A stretch of 22,323 nt of DNA, from assembly GCA_046727175.1 (NCBI GenBank), contig JBKPCD010000217.1, positions 1-22,323 on the forward strand, written 5' to 3'. Positions 8,354-14,806 of this stretch are shown here, piece by piece. Below the pieces are notes generated by a model, which made no database searches, was not told where the DNA came from, and saw only the letters and a program-made list of their open reading frames with translations. This DNA comes from JBKPCD01 sp046727175. GTDB taxonomy: Bacteria; Acidobacteriota; Vicinamibacteria; Vicinamibacterales; 2-12-FULL-66-21. Position 1 is the stretch's first letter. Each line of letters opens with the position of its first letter. The translations under genes and the position numbers were made by a program.

Positions 8354-9309
8354 TTCAGGGTCACCAGGTAGGCCGTCACGTCGTGAATGTCCTTGTCGGT
8401 GTAGACGGTGAGCAGCTTTCTGTGACCCTCCAGCGGATCGTTGATCTCGACTTTCGGAACCTCGCCGTCGCGGCGGAAGCTGCGCTGGGTTCCGTCTGGC
8501 TGCGCGAGAGTGACGATGAAATCGTCGATCCGCACGAGACGACCGGAGACCGTCTCGCCCGACGGTTGTGTGACCGTCACCGTGACCTCACGCGGATTCC
8601 GCGCCGGCGCGCCCTCGGCAGCTGGCGCAGGGCCGCCGCCTCTCCCACGTCCACCGCCACCGCCGCCGGAGACCCACGTGTTCTGGAGCTGCATCGGATC
8701 GGAGATCCGCGTCGCAACGCCGGCCAGATTGCCGGTCGCGGAATGGCACGAGGCGCACTTCGAGTCGAAGTACGCCTTCCCTGCCGCGGCGTCGCCGACG
8801 ACGATGTTGAGCGCGACTGCCTCGCCAGGCGGCGGCGCGCCCTGCCCGCGCGATGACGCGGCCACACTGTGTATGAACGCCGCGATCGCCTTGACGTCAT
8901 CGGGTGGAATATTCATCGGTGGCATCACGGGCATGCCGGGATTCTGACGGCCGTTCTGCACGACCGGAAGAATCAGTTCGCCATCCTGATCGTTGAGCAC
9001 GAGTTGGGAGCGAAGCAGGTTCGGACCGCCCATGTCGCCGCCTCGCAGGTCGGCGCCGTGGCACGCTCGACACGTCACGCCGTACAGGTTCTTTCCACGC
9101 TCGATCTGCGCAGGATCGCCCGGCGGTCGCTGTTGCGCAGGGAATGTCGCCTGACCGCGGCCGCCGCGGCCTCCTTGACCCTGGCCCTGCCCCTGACCCT
9201 GAGCCGGCGTGCCTGGCGGCACTTGTGGCTGACCCTGCGCAGCCAGGCGCGCGGCGATACATATCAGCACGAGCAACGCTCCAGCAGCGAGACTGCTTCG
9301 AGGACGCAT
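8350..9309 (-). CDS. exported diheme c-type cytochrome with inserted beta-rich C-terminal domain
   Basis: The chosen ATG at 9309 gives 319 residues and sits six bases after GAGGTG; a GTG at 9318 lies inside that ribosome site, so it is less likely. After a signal peptide and a Gln/Gly-rich linker (GQGQGQGQ), heme motif CRACH lies at 80-84, with GMPVMPPM (about 125-132) offering the axial Met. The second motif CASCH is at 185-189. A Gly/Arg-rich stretch follows, then a beta-rich segment (about 237-290, EVTVTVTQPSGETVSGRLVR) and only then a helix (DKDIHDVTAYLVTLK) that looks like the C-terminal cytochrome helix. The protein is probably the periplasmic electron acceptor for the quinoprotein whose gene overlaps it by four bases. 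It is clearly related to the cytochrome at 13317-14171. Confidence 0.9.
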   Translation of the reverse strand: MRPRSSLAAGALLVLICIAARLAAQGQPQVPPGTPAQGQGQGQGQGGRGGRGQATFPAQQRPPGDPAQIERGKNLYGVTCRACHGADLRGGDMGGPNLLRSQLVLNDQDGELILPVVQNGRQNPGMPVMPPMNIPPDDVKAIAAFIHSVAASSRGQGAPPPGEAVALNIVVGDAAAGKAYFDSKCASCHSATGNLAGVATRISDPMQLQNTWVSGGGGGGRGRGGGPAPAAEGAPARNPREVTVTVTQPSGETVSGRLVRIDDFIVTLAQPDGTQRSFRRDGEVPKVEINDPLEGHRKLLTVYTDKDIHDVTAYLVTLK

Positions 9310-9315
9310 CAAGAT

Positions 9316-9321
9316 CACCTC
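9316..9321 (-). promoter_or_regulatory. ribosome binding site deciding cytochrome start
   Basis: GAGGTG is six bases upstream of the ATG at 9309. Because an alternative GTG start uses part of this same motif, the ATG is preferred, shortening the protein by three residues. Confidence 0.6.
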
Positions 9322-9351
9322 GACGATAGTCGACGACAGAGAGAAACAGTA

Positions 9352-9357
9352 ATGATA
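9352..9357 (-). promoter_or_regulatory. possible -10 element of first cytochrome/quinoprotein pair
   Basis: TATCAT, one mismatch from TATAAT, lies 42 bases before the cytochrome start, leaving room for a normal leader with its ribosome site. A weak TTGCGT lies 19 bases upstream of it. The same TATCAT hexamer is upstream of the second cytochrome gene (14182-14187). Low certainty without transcript data. Confidence 0.25.
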
Positions 9358-9450
9358 TGCGAATTCGCTTGGGGCGACGCAACCAGCGGGACCGGAGCTG
9401 AGGCGGTCGGCGTGAGTGCTAGTCGGTTCATCAGCTACGCTCTAACTTGT

Positions 9451-9489
9451 AGCCTCTAGCTTCTGTCTCCTGTCTCCTGTCTCCTGTCT
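9451..9489. repeat. tandem heptamer repeat TGTCTCC
   Basis: Three perfect head-to-tail TGTCTCC units (9464-9484) plus a partial fourth end immediately beside the sugar isomerase stop codon, preceded by a related CTCTAGC word. It lies in the 171-base gap before the first cytochrome gene. Copy number could vary by slippage. Too short and spacer-free for CRISPR. Confidence 0.75.
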
Positions 9490-10335
9490 TCAGGCCCGCA
9501 GCTTCTTGTAGTTCTCGAGGCACTGCTTGACCATGGTTAGCTGATCGCCGAGCGATTCCTGTTCGATCAGGTAGTACTCGACGCCGCCGGCGGCTTCCGA
9601 GGCCTCGAAGATCTTCTTCCAGGGGACGTCTCCTTCTCCAAACGCGACGTTGTAGCCGCGTCCCTCACCGGCGGCCCAGTCCTTGAGGTGCAGGCTCTTG
9701 ATGCGTCCCGGATTCTTGTTGATCCATGCAACAGGGTCGGCGCCGACTTCGACGCACGTGCCCACGTCGAGCTGCAGCACGACGTCCTTCGGCGTGTACT
9801 CGGCGAGGATGTCCATGGGCCGCATCCCTTCCACGGGACGCCACTCGGCCTGGTGATTGTGATACCCGGCCGCCATGCCCAGCGGACGAAGCTTCTCGGC
9901 CGCAATCGTCAAGTGGTCGCCGACCGTCCGCCAACCTGCAGCACCATTGACCTTGCCCGCGCTGGCCATGACGATGGTCGCGCTGCCGATGATCTGATTC
10001 AGTTCAATTGCCTTCGGCAGCCCCTCGCGCGTGAACGACTGCGGACCGTTGTGCGTCGAACGGCACTTGATGCCGAGGTCGTCGAGCAGCTTGCGCACGT
10101 CCTTCGCAGTGTCCGTCGTCCAGTCGTAATAGGGCGAGTAGAACTCGACCACCTGGTATCCGAGCTTCGCGACCGCTGTCACCGTCCCTTTGAGATCCTT
10201 CATCAGTTCGGTGCGAACGGAGTACAGCTCGAGGCCGACCGGCACGTTCTTCGATTGACGAAGAAGCGCGGGCGCGAGCGGCAGCGCACCGGCCAGGCTC
10301 AGGAAAGTTCGGCGGGAAATCGGTTGGACGCTCAT
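9490..10335 (-). CDS. Tat-exported sugar phosphate isomerase/epimerase-like TIM-barrel protein
   Basis: This 281-residue protein starts with a twin-arginine signal (SRRTFLSLAGALPLAPAL, residues 7-24), so it is probably folded in the cytoplasm and exported to the periplasm. The remainder fits the xylose-isomerase-like TIM barrel family: VGLELYSVR (33-41), HNH at 159-161 (AGYHNHQAEW), QLDVGTCVEVG (188-198), SLHLKDW (214-220) and LIEQE (256-260). Asp190, His216 and Glu259 are likely metal ligands by family analogy. The family includes sugar isomerases, epimerases and inosose dehydratases, and the exact reaction cannot be told from sequence. It lies between a lactonase gene and the first cytochrome/quinoprotein pair, all on the same strand, which supports a sugar-oxidation context. 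No strong Shine-Dalgarno is visible; TATTTT lies five bases before the ATG. Confidence 0.88.
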   Translation of the reverse strand: MSVQPISRRTFLSLAGALPLAPALLRQSKNVPVGLELYSVRTELMKDLKGTVTAVAKLGYQVVEFYSPYYDWTTDTAKDVRKLLDDLGIKCRSTHNGPQSFTREGLPKAIELNQIIGSATIVMASAGKVNGAAGWRTVGDHLTIAAEKLRPLGMAAGYHNHQAEWRPVEGMRPMDILAEYTPKDVVLQLDVGTCVEVGADPVAWINKNPGRIKSLHLKDWAAGEGRGYNVAFGEGDVPWKKIFEASEAAGGVEYYLIEQESLGDQLTMVKQCLENYKKLRA

Positions 10336-10387
10336 GGTTCAAAATACCTGGAATCAGCGCGTCTCGAAACGGCCGACACAATTTACA

Positions 10388-10442
10388 GGAGATCAGGAGA
10401 TCAGGAAACCTTCTACCGAAAAATTCCTGGCCTTCTGATCTC
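10388..10442. repeat. direct and inverted repeats, unit GGAGATCA, with hairpin
   Basis: GGAGATCA occurs twice in tandem (10388-10395 and 10396-10403), and its inverse CTGATCTC recurs at 10435-10442. GAGATCAG (10397-10404) and CTGATCTC pair over 8 bp, extendable to about 10 bp, around a 26-base loop. It lies in the 133-base gap between the lactonase and sugar isomerase genes. No T-run follows the stem, so termination is unproven. Confidence 0.5.
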
Positions 10443-10468
10443 GTGTTTTGATCCCGACGCTGCATTTT

Positions 10469-11647
10469 TCAACGGCCCGTTCCCCTCGCAAAAACAATGC
10501 TCACAGGAAAAGGCACGTCGACGGTGACGCCGGTCGGCGTCAACGTGCCCGTCTTCTGATCGATCCGAAATTCCACGATGTTGCCTGTCTCCTGATTGGC
10601 TGCCAGGAGGAAATCGCCCGAGGGATCGATCGCGAAGTTTCGGGGAGTCTTGCCCTGCGTGGAAACGTGATCGACGGGCCCGAGCGTCCCCTTTGCTGGA
10701 TCGATCCCGAAGATCGCGATGCTGTCGTGGCCCCGATTCGACGCGTAGACGAATCGCGCGTTCGGATGCACGGCGATCTCGGCCGTGCTGTTCTGACCGC
10801 TGAAGCCATTCGGCAGAGTCGACGTCGTTTGTATTTCTTCCATCGTGCCGCGACTCGCGTCGTACCGAAACGCAGTGATCTTCGACGCCAGCTCGTTCAG
10901 GGCGTATACGAACCGGCCATCAGGACGAAACGCCAGATGGCGCGGACCCGATCCCGCCGAGATCTTTACGAACGGCGGATCGCTTTGAATGAGCCCCTTC
11001 GACGCATCGACCTTGTAGGTGAGGACCTGGTCCAGCCCGAGATCGGCGACCAGCACGAACCGGTTGTCCGGGGACGGCGTCGCTTCGTGCGCGTGCGGCC
11101 CCGTCTGACGCTGCGGATGCGCGCTCGAGCCCGAGTGCTGAAAGAATGCGGACGCTTCGCCGAGCGAGCCGTCGGCACGCACCCGATAGGCCGCGACGCT
11201 GCCGCCGCCGTAGTTCGCGACGAACAGCCACGTCCCTTTCGCGTCCAGGGCGACATGACACGGTCCCGCGCCACGCGACGACACCGTGTTGATCACCTTC
11301 AACGTGCCCGCGCTCGCATCAATCGCGTACGCGGTCACGCTGCCCGCCGTCTGACCTTCGTATTGCGAAATCTCGTTGGCCGCGTACAGGAACCGCTGGT
11401 TGGGATGGATCGCGAGAAAGGACGGGTTCGAGGTTGCCGCAGCGAGACCGATCGACGTCAGCTTGCCCGCTGGGATCTCGTAGCGGTACGCGTAGATGCC
11501 CTTGCTGGGCGGACGAGTATACGTGCCCACGAACATGATCCAGTCGCCTTCGGTCTTGGCACCTTGCGCAAGGTTGGCTGGCGCGGCAACCGTGATCCAC
11601 AACAGGCCGATCGTCACGATGAGAGTCGACAGTGGATGAGAATGCAT
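10469..11647 (-). CDS. exported lactonase of the 6-phosphogluconolactonase (YbhE-like beta-propeller) family
   Basis: Starting at the ATG at 11647 gives 392 residues with a signal peptide (MHSHPLSTLIVTIGLLWITVAAP). The upstream extension of this frame to 11968 only runs antisense-frame through the quinoprotein gene and is rejected. The body shows the repeated blades of the seven-bladed lactonase family: FVGTYTRPPSKGIYAYR, NPSFLAIHPNQRFLYAANE, CHVALDAKGTWLFVANYGGGSV, GPHAHEATPSPDNRFVLVADLGLDQV, GPRHLAFRPDGRFVYALNEL and PRNFAIDPSGDFLLAANQ. Cytoplasmic relatives hydrolyse 6-phosphogluconolactone; a secreted copy more likely opens an unphosphorylated sugar lactone made by a periplasmic dehydrogenase. 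It begins two bases after the second quinoprotein stop codon without a clear ribosome site, suggesting translational coupling. Family is firm; substrate is inferred. Confidence 0.92.
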   Translation of the reverse strand: MHSHPLSTLIVTIGLLWITVAAPANLAQGAKTEGDWIMFVGTYTRPPSKGIYAYRYEIPAGKLTSIGLAAATSNPSFLAIHPNQRFLYAANEISQYEGQTAGSVTAYAIDASAGTLKVINTVSSRGAGPCHVALDAKGTWLFVANYGGGSVAAYRVRADGSLGEASAFFQHSGSSAHPQRQTGPHAHEATPSPDNRFVLVADLGLDQVLTYKVDASKGLIQSDPPFVKISAGSGPRHLAFRPDGRFVYALNELASKITAFRYDASRGTMEEIQTTSTLPNGFSGQNSTAEIAVHPNARFVYASNRGHDSIAIFGIDPAKGTLGPVDHVSTQGKTPRNFAIDPSGDFLLAANQETGNIVEFRIDQKTGTLTPTGVTVDVPFPVSIVFARGTGR

Positions 11648-11649
11648 GA

Positions 11650-13320
11650 TTACTGGAGATAAAATGCCCACAACGTGTCGGCGGCGGCCACGACCACATA
11701 CTGACGGCCGTCGAGCATGTAGGTTTGCGGGCTGTTCGTCAATTGCGCGCCGAGTTGCGCGTGCCACAGGATCTTGCCGTTCGCTGCGTCGAACGCGATG
11801 AAGTTTCCCGAAGGATCTCCCGAAAAGACCAGTCCGCCACCCGTCGCCAGCACGCCTGGCTGCTGGCTCGATCCCCAGCCCTGTTGTGCATACGTATGCC
11901 GCCACTTCGGCTCGCCGGTCCGATAATCGAGTGCCATCAGCCGCGATTCGAAGAACCCGCCGTGCCACTCCTGACCGCGACCGAGCCCGGTTGGATCGGA
12001 AGGATCCGGTGAAAGATAGAAGATGCTGCCCGCGTCGGTCGCATTCACGTAGAGCAGCCCGGTTGCCGGACTGAACGCCTGCGCTGGAAAGTTGACCGCG
12101 CCGTCTGACGTCGGGAACACGAGCGTGCCTCCGGGCGAACCCTCCTTCCCAGGGTTCGGCACCAGCACACCGTCCTTTTGCCCCAGGTACGCGTTGCTCA
12201 TGGCGAACGGTTTGATCACGAGCGGCTTGCCGTTCGTGCGATCGAGCAGGAAAAAGTATCCGTTGCGATTCGTCTGTGCGAGCAGCTTGCGCGGCTGACC
12301 ATCGATCGTGCCGTCGATCAGGATGGGTACTTCCGTCGCATCCCAGTCATGTGTGTCGTGTGGTGAGAACTGGTAGTACCACACCATCTTTCCGGTGTCT
12401 GCGCTCAGCGCAACAACCGAGCAGGTGTAGAGGTTCGCACCTTCGCGACTCTTGCCGTTGTACGTCGGGGTCGGCTGCCCCACCGGTACGTAGACGAGGT
12501 TCAATTCGGGATCGTAGGTCGGAGGCTGCCATGGGGCTCCGGCGCTTCGAGCCGCGACCTCGGGATTGGGCCACGTCTCGATCCCCGTCTCGCCGGGCCC
12601 GGGGGTCGTCGCCCACTTCCATTGCGAGGCGCCGGTCTCTGGATCGAGCAGCTCCACGAAGCCCTGTGTGCTCCCGACCGGACTGTCGCCGCCAATGCCG
12701 ACCAGCACGTGATTGCGGATGACAACGGGCGCCGACGTCGACCAGTTGGTCACCCCCTCGCCCGTGAGCTTCCGGCTCCACCGCTCCTTCCCCGTCATCG
12801 CGTCGAGCGAAATCACGGTGTTGTCCGGTGCGACGACGAAAAGCCAGGTGCCCAACATGCCGATGCCGCGATTGCCAATGGCGCCGCGACCTCGCCAGAC
12901 GAAGTGCCAGCGCTGCTTGCCCGTCCGCGCGTCCACGGCGTAGACCTGATTCGGCGTCGACAGATACAGAATGCCGCTCACCATCAGCGGCATCGCTTTG
13001 ACGATCGGACCGGCCGAGGGAGCCGATGGCGTCATGCTGCCTCGTCCGAAGCCTTGCTGGAGCGGCGGGCCGCTGATGATCGCGCTGTCGGTGCCGGTCG
13101 GTGTCCGATAAAACCAGGCGAGGGACAGGTTCTTCGCGTTCGACACATTGACCTGGTCGAGGGGGCTGAAATGACGGCCGGTGTAGTCGCCATGGTACGT
13201 AGCCCACGCGTCCGTTGGCGGCTTGAGCAACAGGGCCGGATCGAGAGGACCTTGCGCGAAAGATCCCACATTGACGCCAAGCGCCAGAAGGAGCGCGACC
13301 GCTGGTACCCTCGACATCAT
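11650..13320 (-). CDS. exported PQQ-dependent dehydrogenase-like quinoprotein, second copy
   Basis: The start at 13320 forms an ATGA overlap with the cytochrome stop, exactly as in the first pair, and gives 556 residues. A second ATG follows immediately and would also serve. The longer frame to 13500 encodes no signal peptide and runs through the cytochrome gene, so it is rejected. After a signal peptide (VPAVALLLALGVNVGSFAQG) comes TYHGDYTGRHFSPLDQVN, then propeller blades such as VYAVDARTGKQRWHF, VISLDAMTGKERWS, LMALDYRTGEPKWR and FIAFDAANGKILWH. SPHDTHDWD matches the first copy, as do TCSVVAL and TYMLDGRQYVVVAA. It lacks the glycine-rich insert of the first copy. No adjacent cysteine pair and no heme domain are seen. 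It probably oxidises a periplasmic substrate and passes electrons to the cytochrome encoded just upstream. The lactonase follows after two bases. Confidence 0.91.
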   Translation of the reverse strand: MMSRVPAVALLLALGVNVGSFAQGPLDPALLLKPPTDAWATYHGDYTGRHFSPLDQVNVSNAKNLSLAWFYRTPTGTDSAIISGPPLQQGFGRGSMTPSAPSAGPIVKAMPLMVSGILYLSTPNQVYAVDARTGKQRWHFVWRGRGAIGNRGIGMLGTWLFVVAPDNTVISLDAMTGKERWSRKLTGEGVTNWSTSAPVVIRNHVLVGIGGDSPVGSTQGFVELLDPETGASQWKWATTPGPGETGIETWPNPEVAARSAGAPWQPPTYDPELNLVYVPVGQPTPTYNGKSREGANLYTCSVVALSADTGKMVWYYQFSPHDTHDWDATEVPILIDGTIDGQPRKLLAQTNRNGYFFLLDRTNGKPLVIKPFAMSNAYLGQKDGVLVPNPGKEGSPGGTLVFPTSDGAVNFPAQAFSPATGLLYVNATDAGSIFYLSPDPSDPTGLGRGQEWHGGFFESRLMALDYRTGEPKWRHTYAQQGWGSSQQPGVLATGGGLVFSGDPSGNFIAFDAANGKILWHAQLGAQLTNSPQTYMLDGRQYVVVAAADTLWAFYLQ

Positions 13321-14171
13321 TTCAACGTCACCAGATACGCCGTGAGATCGTGCATGGCGGTGTCGGTGAGCGTCTTCATATGATCGATGTGCCACTGGAG
13401 GGGATCGATCACTTCGACCTTTGGCACATCGCCATTGCGGGCAATCGTGCGCCGAACGCCTGCCGGGTCGGTCAGCGTCACGTAGAAGTCGGTAATCCAC
13501 ATCAGCGTCCCGGAGATCTTTTCACCAGAAGGCTGCGTGATGGTCACCGTGCGCTGCGGCTCCCTGGGGTTTGGGGGCGAGTTGAAGGATCGCGGGTAGC
13601 CGCCATCGCCGCGCGGCACGACAATCCGTCCCTGGATAGTCGCGACCGGCAGCCGTGAGCCAATGCCCTTCAGATCGCCGCTGGCGGAGTGGCACTTCGT
13701 GCAGCCAGCGGCGTTGAAGTATCTCTCGCCAGCCCGGGCGTCGCCGACGACGACCGCATCGATCGCCGCGCGGCCGCCGCTCCGCCCGGCAGTCGTCCCA
13801 ATCGAGTGCAGGTACGCCGCGAGATCACTGACTTCCGACGGCGACAGGGCAAACGGTGGCATGCGCTGCTCGGGGCGACCGACCTTCAGGAACTCGCCGA
13901 GCTGTTTACCGCCTTCATCGCCCAGGACAATCGACGAGCGTGAGAGATCGGTGTTTACCTCCGCACCGCCACGACCGTCTGCACCATGACAGGCTGCGCA
14001 CGTCTGCGCGACGATCTGGCGTCCGCGCGCGATTGCATCGGGGGCGGCGCCTCGTGCCTGCGCCCCGGTGAGAACGGACTCCACCGCCCGCGGTGGTCGC
14101 GGCCGCGCTGGACTGTTGAATCCGATTGTCGCCAGCGCAGCGGTCGTGATGACGGGTCCCAGCGTCGTCAT
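13317..14171 (-). CDS. exported diheme c-type cytochrome with inserted beta-rich C-terminal domain, second copy
   Basis: This 284-residue protein has heme motifs CAACH (58-62) and CTKCH (157-161). RMPPF (Met104) probably gives the first axial Met. The first domain ends SDLAAYLHSIG, a normal cytochrome helix. After the second motif, a beta-rich segment (about 207-255: RTVTITQPSGEKISGTL, DFYVTLTDPAGVRRTI, GDVPKVEVIDPL) precedes the final helix MHDLTAYLVTLK, the same plan as the cytochrome at 8350-9309. The N-terminal hydrophobic stretch (GPVITTAALATIGF) may be a signal peptide, though it has no basic residue before it. An in-frame TAG eight codons upstream limits the start. There is no clear ribosome site, and TATCAT lies ten bases before the ATG. 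It heads the probable cytochrome-quinoprotein-lactonase operon. Confidence 0.9.
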   Translation of the reverse strand: MTTLGPVITTAALATIGFNSPARPRPPRAVESVLTGAQARGAAPDAIARGRQIVAQTCAACHGADGRGGAEVNTDLSRSSIVLGDEGGKQLGEFLKVGRPEQRMPPFALSPSEVSDLAAYLHSIGTTAGRSGGRAAIDAVVVGDARAGERYFNAAGCTKCHSASGDLKGIGSRLPVATIQGRIVVPRGDGGYPRSFNSPPNPREPQRTVTITQPSGEKISGTLMWITDFYVTLTDPAGVRRTIARNGDVPKVEVIDPLQWHIDHMKTLTDTAMHDLTAYLVTLK

Positions 14172-14181
14172 ACGCGTCGGT

Positions 14182-14187
14182 ATGATA
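14182..14187 (-). promoter_or_regulatory. possible -10 element of second cytochrome operon
   Basis: TATCAT lies ten bases upstream of the ATG at 14171. If used, the leader would be only a few bases long, which agrees with the missing ribosome site. No good -35 hexamer is visible at normal spacing. Confidence 0.25.
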
Positions 14188-14328
14188 CGACGCTACGGCC
14201 GGCGATGGCGGTCTGGAGCTGAAGAGGACCGCACCAGCGGTGCGCCCGCGAGCTCGGTCAGCCGAAAGGCGCATCGAGAACGACTATCAGAACGCCGTCA
14301 AGCTCGACGCGAAACGGCTGATGCTCGG

Positions 14329-14634
14329 TCACCGAACCATCAGGCGATCGCCGGTGGCGTGATCCCGAATCTGAAAGCGCAGGAACTCGTGGACGGCGTC
14401 GATGCCGGGCGGCGAGCTCGCCACGATCGTGATCCGGGCGCCACGCTCGATAGTGCCGAACCGGTAGACGATCGACCCTCCGGCGGCCTTCATCCCTCCG
14501 ACGCCAGGCGGCTGCAGGGCATGCACGAGCATCGGCGCTTCGAAATTGCCCTGACCGAACATCGTTGCAATGTGACGGAGGTGCGAACGGATCTGCTCGA
14601 TGGATGCGGCGTCCTCCGGATCGTTCGCGGTCAC
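14329..14634 (-). CDS. small hypothetical protein, probably N-terminally truncated
   Basis: From a GTG at 14634 this frame gives 101 residues (GGMKAAGGSIVYRF, RITIVASSPPGIDAVHEFLR, ending RFQIRDHATGDRLMVR). It reads like a real protein: mixed hydrophobic composition, low Arg content compared with the antisense shadow frames, and an alternating strand/helix pattern. It resembles small secreted proteins of unknown function that I cannot name with certainty. The same frame continues upstream to 14688 with AAQSEYFILTTNGGRIEV, which looks like the mature start after a signal-peptide cut, but a TGA at 14689-14691 closes it and no signal peptide is found in any frame. A CTG at 14661, nine bases after GGAG, could be a start. 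Either the gene is a decaying remnant or it uses an unusual start codon. Confidence 0.5.
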   Translation of the reverse strand: MTANDPEDAASIEQIRSHLRHIATMFGQGNFEAPMLVHALQPPGVGGMKAAGGSIVYRFGTIERGARITIVASSPPGIDAVHEFLRFQIRDHATGDRLMVR

Positions 14635-14794
14635 CTCGATCCGGCCGCCGTTCGTCGTCAGGATGAAGTACTCCGATTGTGCGGCATCTCACCCTGGCTC
14701 ACAATCCGTGCCCGGAGGCGATCCGCCGTCCCGTGCTGCCGAATTCCGGCCGAGGCACTCGACACGGCGCCGACGGGTTTCGGCAGAACGAGCG

Positions 14795-14800
14795 TAAACT
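14795..14800 (+). promoter_or_regulatory. possible -10 element close to amidohydrolase start
   Basis: TAAACT lies six bases before the ATG at 14807 and there is no ribosome site. This spacing is what a leaderless transcript would show. No good -35 element is seen, so this is weak. Confidence 0.2.
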
Positions 14801-14806
14801 CCGTCC

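Noticed and set aside
9464..9489. TGTCTCC tandem repeat as a CRISPR remnant
   Set aside because: Units are seven bases with no spacers and no cas genes nearby.
10448..11662. Long plus-strand open frame (404 codons) antisense to the lactonase
   Set aside because: Composition is Arg-rich and motif-free, typical of an antisense shadow in high-GC DNA; the opposite strand encodes clear propeller blades.
11648..11968. Upstream extension of the lactonase frame to 11968
   Set aside because: It lies within the quinoprotein coding region in another frame and the signal peptide begins at 11647.
13321..13500. Upstream extension of the second quinoprotein to a start at 13500
   Set aside because: It would overlap the cytochrome by 184 bases and remove the signal peptide from the N-terminus; the ATGA start at 13320 matches the other cassette.
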